A DNA stretch of 64,000 nt from Mobilicoccus caccae. GTDB taxonomy: Bacteria; Actinomycetota; Actinomycetes; Actinomycetales; Dermatophilaceae. Shown piece by piece: positions 61,175 to 64,000 of the stretch (position 1 is the first letter of the stretch; each line of letters opens with the position of its first letter). The notes below the pieces were generated by a model that saw only the letters and a list, made by a program, of their open reading frames with translations, made no database searches and was not told the origin of the DNA. The DNA is taken from NCBI RefSeq assembly GCF_030161635.1, contig NZ_BSUO01000001.1, forward strand, positions 3,515,199 through 3,579,198. Reading direction: 5' to 3'. Made by a program: the position numbers and the translations under genes.

Positions 61175-62878
61175 GTGGTCCGCGATCCCGGGGAGACCGC
61201 CCGCGAGGCGGCCCTGCGGACGGTCCTCTCGCAGACCTCCTCGCCGAGGAACGTCGACATCTTCACGCCCGCGGGGGTCGTCCTGCACGTCCGGGCCGAG
61301 CCCGGTGGCCGACTGCACGTCCTGGGGCAGAGCACGGCCGACCCTGCGTGCGGCGGCGACGAGACCGCGACCGCGACCGGCGACCCCACCCGGGTCACCA
61401 CCGACGAACCTGCGACGGACCCCTCGACGGGCCGGCCGAGCGCCCCCGACGAGGGCACCACCGACGCGACTCCCGCGAGCCCGACAGCCGCCGAGCAGAC
61501 CCCCTCGAACGCGACCGATGACCCGTCGGCGACACAGGAGCCGGCGACCTCGACCTCGACCTCACCACCCCGGGTCGGCGGCCCCTGGACGCAACGGGAT
61601 CTGCCGTGGCCGGCCGAAGCGCCACCACCCAGCCCGGAGGACGAGGCGTTCGAGGCCCGCATGCGCTCGCCGCGGCGCAGGCTCGGCAGACGTCTGAAGA
61701 TCCTGCGCCGGCCCGACCTCCAGCACAGCTTTCGGCGCCCACGGGCGAACCGCGGCCGCATCCTCGCCGTCGTCGCCGTGACGATCGCCGCGCTCGTCAC
61801 CGTCTCGGCGCTGGCCGGGGGCCTGATCCACCTCGCGCGCTCCGCCCAGGCGCCGGCCGTGCACATCGCCCAGGGCGAGCCGTTCCCCGGCGACCCTCCG
61901 GACGGGACGGGCGAGCCGCGCTGGGCCAGCCCGGTCCTGCACCGCGAATCCCCGGTCGCGCTGGTGCCGGGTGAGGAGCAGGTCCTCTCCTTCGTCACCG
62001 CGGATCGGACGCTGGCCGCGGTCGATCCGGCCACCGGCGCCGTCCGGTGGACGACGTCTCTGCCCGAGGGCGCCCTGACGACCGGCCCGGCGACCACCCG
62101 CGTGGACGGCGCTCCGGCGATCGCCGCCCGGGTGGGAGATCACGTGCTCCTGTGGGCCGCCGCCGACGGCCGCACACTGGCCGACGTCACCGTGCCTGCC
62201 GGGAGCGAACTGGTCCTCGACGGCCAGACGCCGATGATCCGCATCGACGCCGGCCGAGCGGCGCTGCTCGACGCCTCCGGTCTGCACGACGTCGACCTCC
62301 CCGACGGCGCGCGGGCGCTGGCCGGCCGCGAGGACGGCACGATCCTCGCCGGTGGGAGCGGAGGGTGGTGGCATCTGCGCCCGTCCACACCCGCCGGGCC
62401 AGTCACCCCTTGGGAGCAGATGCGCGGACTCGGCGACCAGGGCACCCCCGAGGTCGTGGCGGCCATCGGCTCCTTCGTCCTGCTCGTCCACCCCGACCCC
62501 GACCGGCCGCGCCTGCTCGTCCACCACGACGGCGACGTCGTCCGCGCGAGCTTCCAGAGCGAGTACACCGCCGGTCGCGACCCGATCTGGGCACCGTCGC
62601 CGAGCCGGAGCTGGGGCATCCTCGGCCGCAGCCTCGTCGACGCCGAGTCCGGGCAGGTGACCGACCTCGGCGATTGGCGGACCGTCCTCGTCGCCGAGGA
62701 CCACGCCTACGGGCTCGTCGGCGACACCCTGCACACCACCGGCCCCGGCCGCCCGATCACCCCGGTGTCGGTGAGCACCGCCGTGGTCGAGGCCGGTTCG
62801 GCCGCCGCCTCCGTCGTCCGCGCCGACACACCGGAGGGCCCCCGGGTGTGGGTGATGAGCACATCGGCCTACCGTTGA
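61175..62878 (+). CDS. single-pass membrane protein with extracellular beta-propeller
   Basis: 567 residues from GTG 61175. Order: small N-terminal beta region, Thr/Pro/Ser-rich linker (about 65-130), basic juxtamembrane stretch (RRRLGRRLKILRR), one helix (about 195-222: ILAVVAVTIAALVTVSALAGG), then a PQQ-like propeller (about 240-560: LAAVDPATGAVRWTTSLPEG, WAAADGRTLADV, VDAESGQVTDLGDW). The same frame continues upstream without an ATG, GTG or TTG and reads TTPVVVRIRAAGDDETAFVDG, which looks like folded protein, so the true start may be upstream with an unusual codon (CTG at 61082) or a lost base. It follows the GH26-like gene by 70 bases and probably acts with it. Confidence 0.65.
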   Translation: MVRDPGETAREAALRTVLSQTSSPRNVDIFTPAGVVLHVRAEPGGRLHVLGQSTADPACGGDETATATGDPTRVTTDEPATDPSTGRPSAPDEGTTDATPASPTAAEQTPSNATDDPSATQEPATSTSTSPPRVGGPWTQRDLPWPAEAPPPSPEDEAFEARMRSPRRRLGRRLKILRRPDLQHSFRRPRANRGRILAVVAVTIAALVTVSALAGGLIHLARSAQAPAVHIAQGEPFPGDPPDGTGEPRWASPVLHRESPVALVPGEEQVLSFVTADRTLAAVDPATGAVRWTTSLPEGALTTGPATTRVDGAPAIAARVGDHVLLWAAADGRTLADVTVPAGSELVLDGQTPMIRIDAGRAALLDASGLHDVDLPDGARALAGREDGTILAGGSGGWWHLRPSTPAGPVTPWEQMRGLGDQGTPEVVAAIGSFVLLVHPDPDRPRLLVHHDGDVVRASFQSEYTAGRDPIWAPSPSRSWGILGRSLVDAESGQVTDLGDWRTVLVAEDHAYGLVGDTLHTTGPGRPITPVSVSTAVVEAGSAAASVVRADTPEGPRVWVMSTSAYR

Positions 62879-62969
62879 GATGCAGCGGTGTGCCACGCCG
62901 ACCTGGACACGTGTCAAGATGTCCGCCGCGGCCGTGGTGACCGCAGCACAGCCGAGGGAGATGAAGTCG

Positions 62970-63380
62970 TTGTCCGAAACCCAGTCGACACCCGTCGACG
63001 ACGAGGCGGGCGAGCACATCGCACACTGGTCCCAGTTGCCGCACCCGCTCGAGGCGGCGGTGCTGCACGAGCTCAACGAACCCGACGAGGCCGTTCACCG
63101 GGCCTCGGAGATCCTTCACCGCAACCCGCCCGGCCTCACCGGTTCGACGCGCTCGGTGTGGGTGCTCGCGCAGTGCACACCCTCGGGTGAGGGAGATCGC
63201 CTGCAGGTGGAGAGCTGGTGCTGGTACGCCACCCGGCAGGCCGCGGAGGCCGCCGAGCACAACGCGCCCGGGGTCACCGTCCTGCACGAGATCGGGGTTC
63301 CGCGCGCCGTGCGTTGCGACGGCGTCGAGGGGTACCTGGCCAAGCAGTACCGGGCACGCTCGGCCGCGCCGGGCAACTGA
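62970..63380 (+). CDS. small uncharacterised protein
   Basis: 136 residues, not recognised. TTG 62970 (MSETQSTPVDDEAGEHIAHW) is chosen because GAGGGAG lies 8 nt upstream; ATG 62961 and ATG 62919 are in frame but lack good spacing. Acidic, soluble, helix-strand mixed, with conserved-looking LNEPDEAVHRASEIL and ESWCWYATRQAAEAAEHNAPGVTVLHEI. It converges on the AraC-type regulator. No function is proposed. Confidence 0.6.
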   Translation: MSETQSTPVDDEAGEHIAHWSQLPHPLEAAVLHELNEPDEAVHRASEILHRNPPGLTGSTRSVWVLAQCTPSGEGDRLQVESWCWYATRQAAEAAEHNAPGVTVLHEIGVPRAVRCDGVEGYLAKQYRARSAAPGN

Positions 63381-63383
63381 GCC

Positions 63384-64000
63384 TCAGGCGCTCCCCACCG
63401 AGGCGCCCGCGTCGCGATAGCGGCCGGGACTCACCCCGTATCGCTCGTGGAACGCGCCGCTGAACGCGAACGGGTCGCCGAAGCCGCTGGCCGTGGCCGC
63501 CGAGGTGACGCTCGCCCCTTCGGCGAGCAGCGTCGCCGCCCTCGTGAGTCGCCACTGGCGGAGATACATCATGGGCGGTTCGCCGACGAAGAGCTGGAAC
63601 CGGCGCGACAACGACGACCGGTTGACCCCCACCCGGTCGGCGATCTCCTGCAGGGTCCAGGGGTGTTCGGGCTTCTCGTGGAAGAGGTGGAGCGCGGCGC
63701 CGACCATCGGGTCGAGCACGGCACGCATCCAGCCCTGCGCATCACCCTCGGCCACCCAGCGGCGCATCGCGTCGATGAACACCAGGTCGAGCAGCCGGCT
63801 GAGGACGCTCGACCTCGCCATGGACAGGTGGTCGGCCTCGTCGCGCAGGTCGTGCCACAGGGGATGGTCGCGAGCGGTGACGAGAACCTGCTCGGGGGCC
63901 ATGGCCGGAAAGACGTCCGAGCTCGGCCCCTCGACGGCGCGGAAGAAGCGGATGAACAGCCGTGTCCCCCCTGGCCCCTTCTCCCCCGGGTCGACGGCCC
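63384..64000 (-). CDS. AraC family transcriptional regulator (5' end outside window)
   Basis: The frame is open from the right edge of the window (AVDPGEKGPGGTRLFIRFFRAVEG) to 63384, so the N-terminal cupin_6-type effector domain is cut off; the ATG at 63902 is internal. The C-terminal ~100 residues hold two helix-turn-helix motifs: WTLQEIADRVGVNRSSLSRRFQLFVGEPPMMYLRQWRLTRAATLL and VTSAATASGFGDPFAFSGAFHERYGVSPGRYR, the AraC signature. Probably an activator responding to an unknown ligand; the target may lie beyond the window. Confidence 0.9.
   Translation of the reverse strand, partial: AVDPGEKGPGGTRLFIRFFRAVEGPSSDVFPAMAPEQVLVTARDHPLWHDLRDEADHLSMARSSVLSRLLDLVFIDAMRRWVAEGDAQGWMRAVLDPMVGAALHLFHEKPEHPWTLQEIADRVGVNRSSLSRRFQLFVGEPPMMYLRQWRLTRAATLLAEGASVTSAATASGFGDPFAFSGAFHERYGVSPGRYRDAGASVGSA

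Overview
The window is very GC-rich DNA with short intergenic gaps, GGAGG-type ribosome sites alongside many apparently leaderless starts, and gene families typical of Actinomycetota: a DUF222/HNH endonuclease, an EccC-type FtsK/SpoIIIE ATPase, a GAF-ANTAR regulator, LOG and PspA proteins and a TPM-domain protein. I infer a chromosomal segment of a Micrococcales-like actinobacterium; genus cannot be read from this alone. No rRNA, tRNA, CRISPR array or intact insertion sequence was seen.

Layout. 1-6 kb: the end of a DUF222/HNH nuclease, then a split EccC-like type VII secretion ATPase with a small partner gene. 6-11 kb: App1-like phosphatase with an Fpg/Nei glycosylase, a YihY membrane protein and a small membrane protein. 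11-18 kb: proline symporter, flavohaemoglobin, FKBP isomerase, aminopeptidase N, LOG protein. 18-30 kb: an inositol-phosphatase-like gene, DDAH-like hydrolase, cytochrome P450, hexose-6-phosphate mutarotase, DMT transporter, secreted matrixin protease, TagI-like glycosylase, dihydroxyacetone kinase, YchJ, ThiD/PdxK-type kinase, SRPBCC protein and acetyl-CoA hydrolase. 31-38.5 kb: a beta-glucoside system with a secreted GH3 enzyme on the plus strand and, on the minus strand, bglF (PTS EIIBCA), a GH1 phospho-beta-glucosidase and a LicT antiterminator. The bglF leader carries a LicT-type RNA antiterminator (RAT) overlapping a U-tailed terminator. 38.6-47 kb: ArsC-like protein, a DUF998/hydrolase fusion, class II glutamine amidotransferase, a translationally coupled exonuclease plus cNMP/CBS/DUF294 pair, and a gluconate system (gntP-gntK against a divergent GntR regulator). 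47-52 kb: an overlapping glycosyltransferase, methyltransferase and alpha/alpha-barrel operon, then a dicarboxylate symporter. 52-57.5 kb: methyltransferase, GAF-ANTAR, PspA, TPM protein and a membrane protein. 57.7-64 kb: a 1130-residue secreted low-complexity protein ending in a GH26-like domain that seems to lack its nucleophile, a membrane-anchored beta-propeller protein, a small ORF and a truncated AraC regulator.

Two window-wide patterns matter most. First, at least seven genes are broken by single-base indels, nearly always one missing base in a run of four to six G or C. Restoring one base gives smooth family-like protein, so homopolymer under-calling in the assembly is more likely than real gene decay. 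Second, at least six starts have a TANNNT -10 box 6-7 nt upstream, with a seventh near-match at arsC, pointing to leaderless mRNAs.

The best candidates for undescribed biology are the secreted GH26-like and propeller locus, the three-gene glycosyltransferase operon, and the exonuclease/DUF294 pair.
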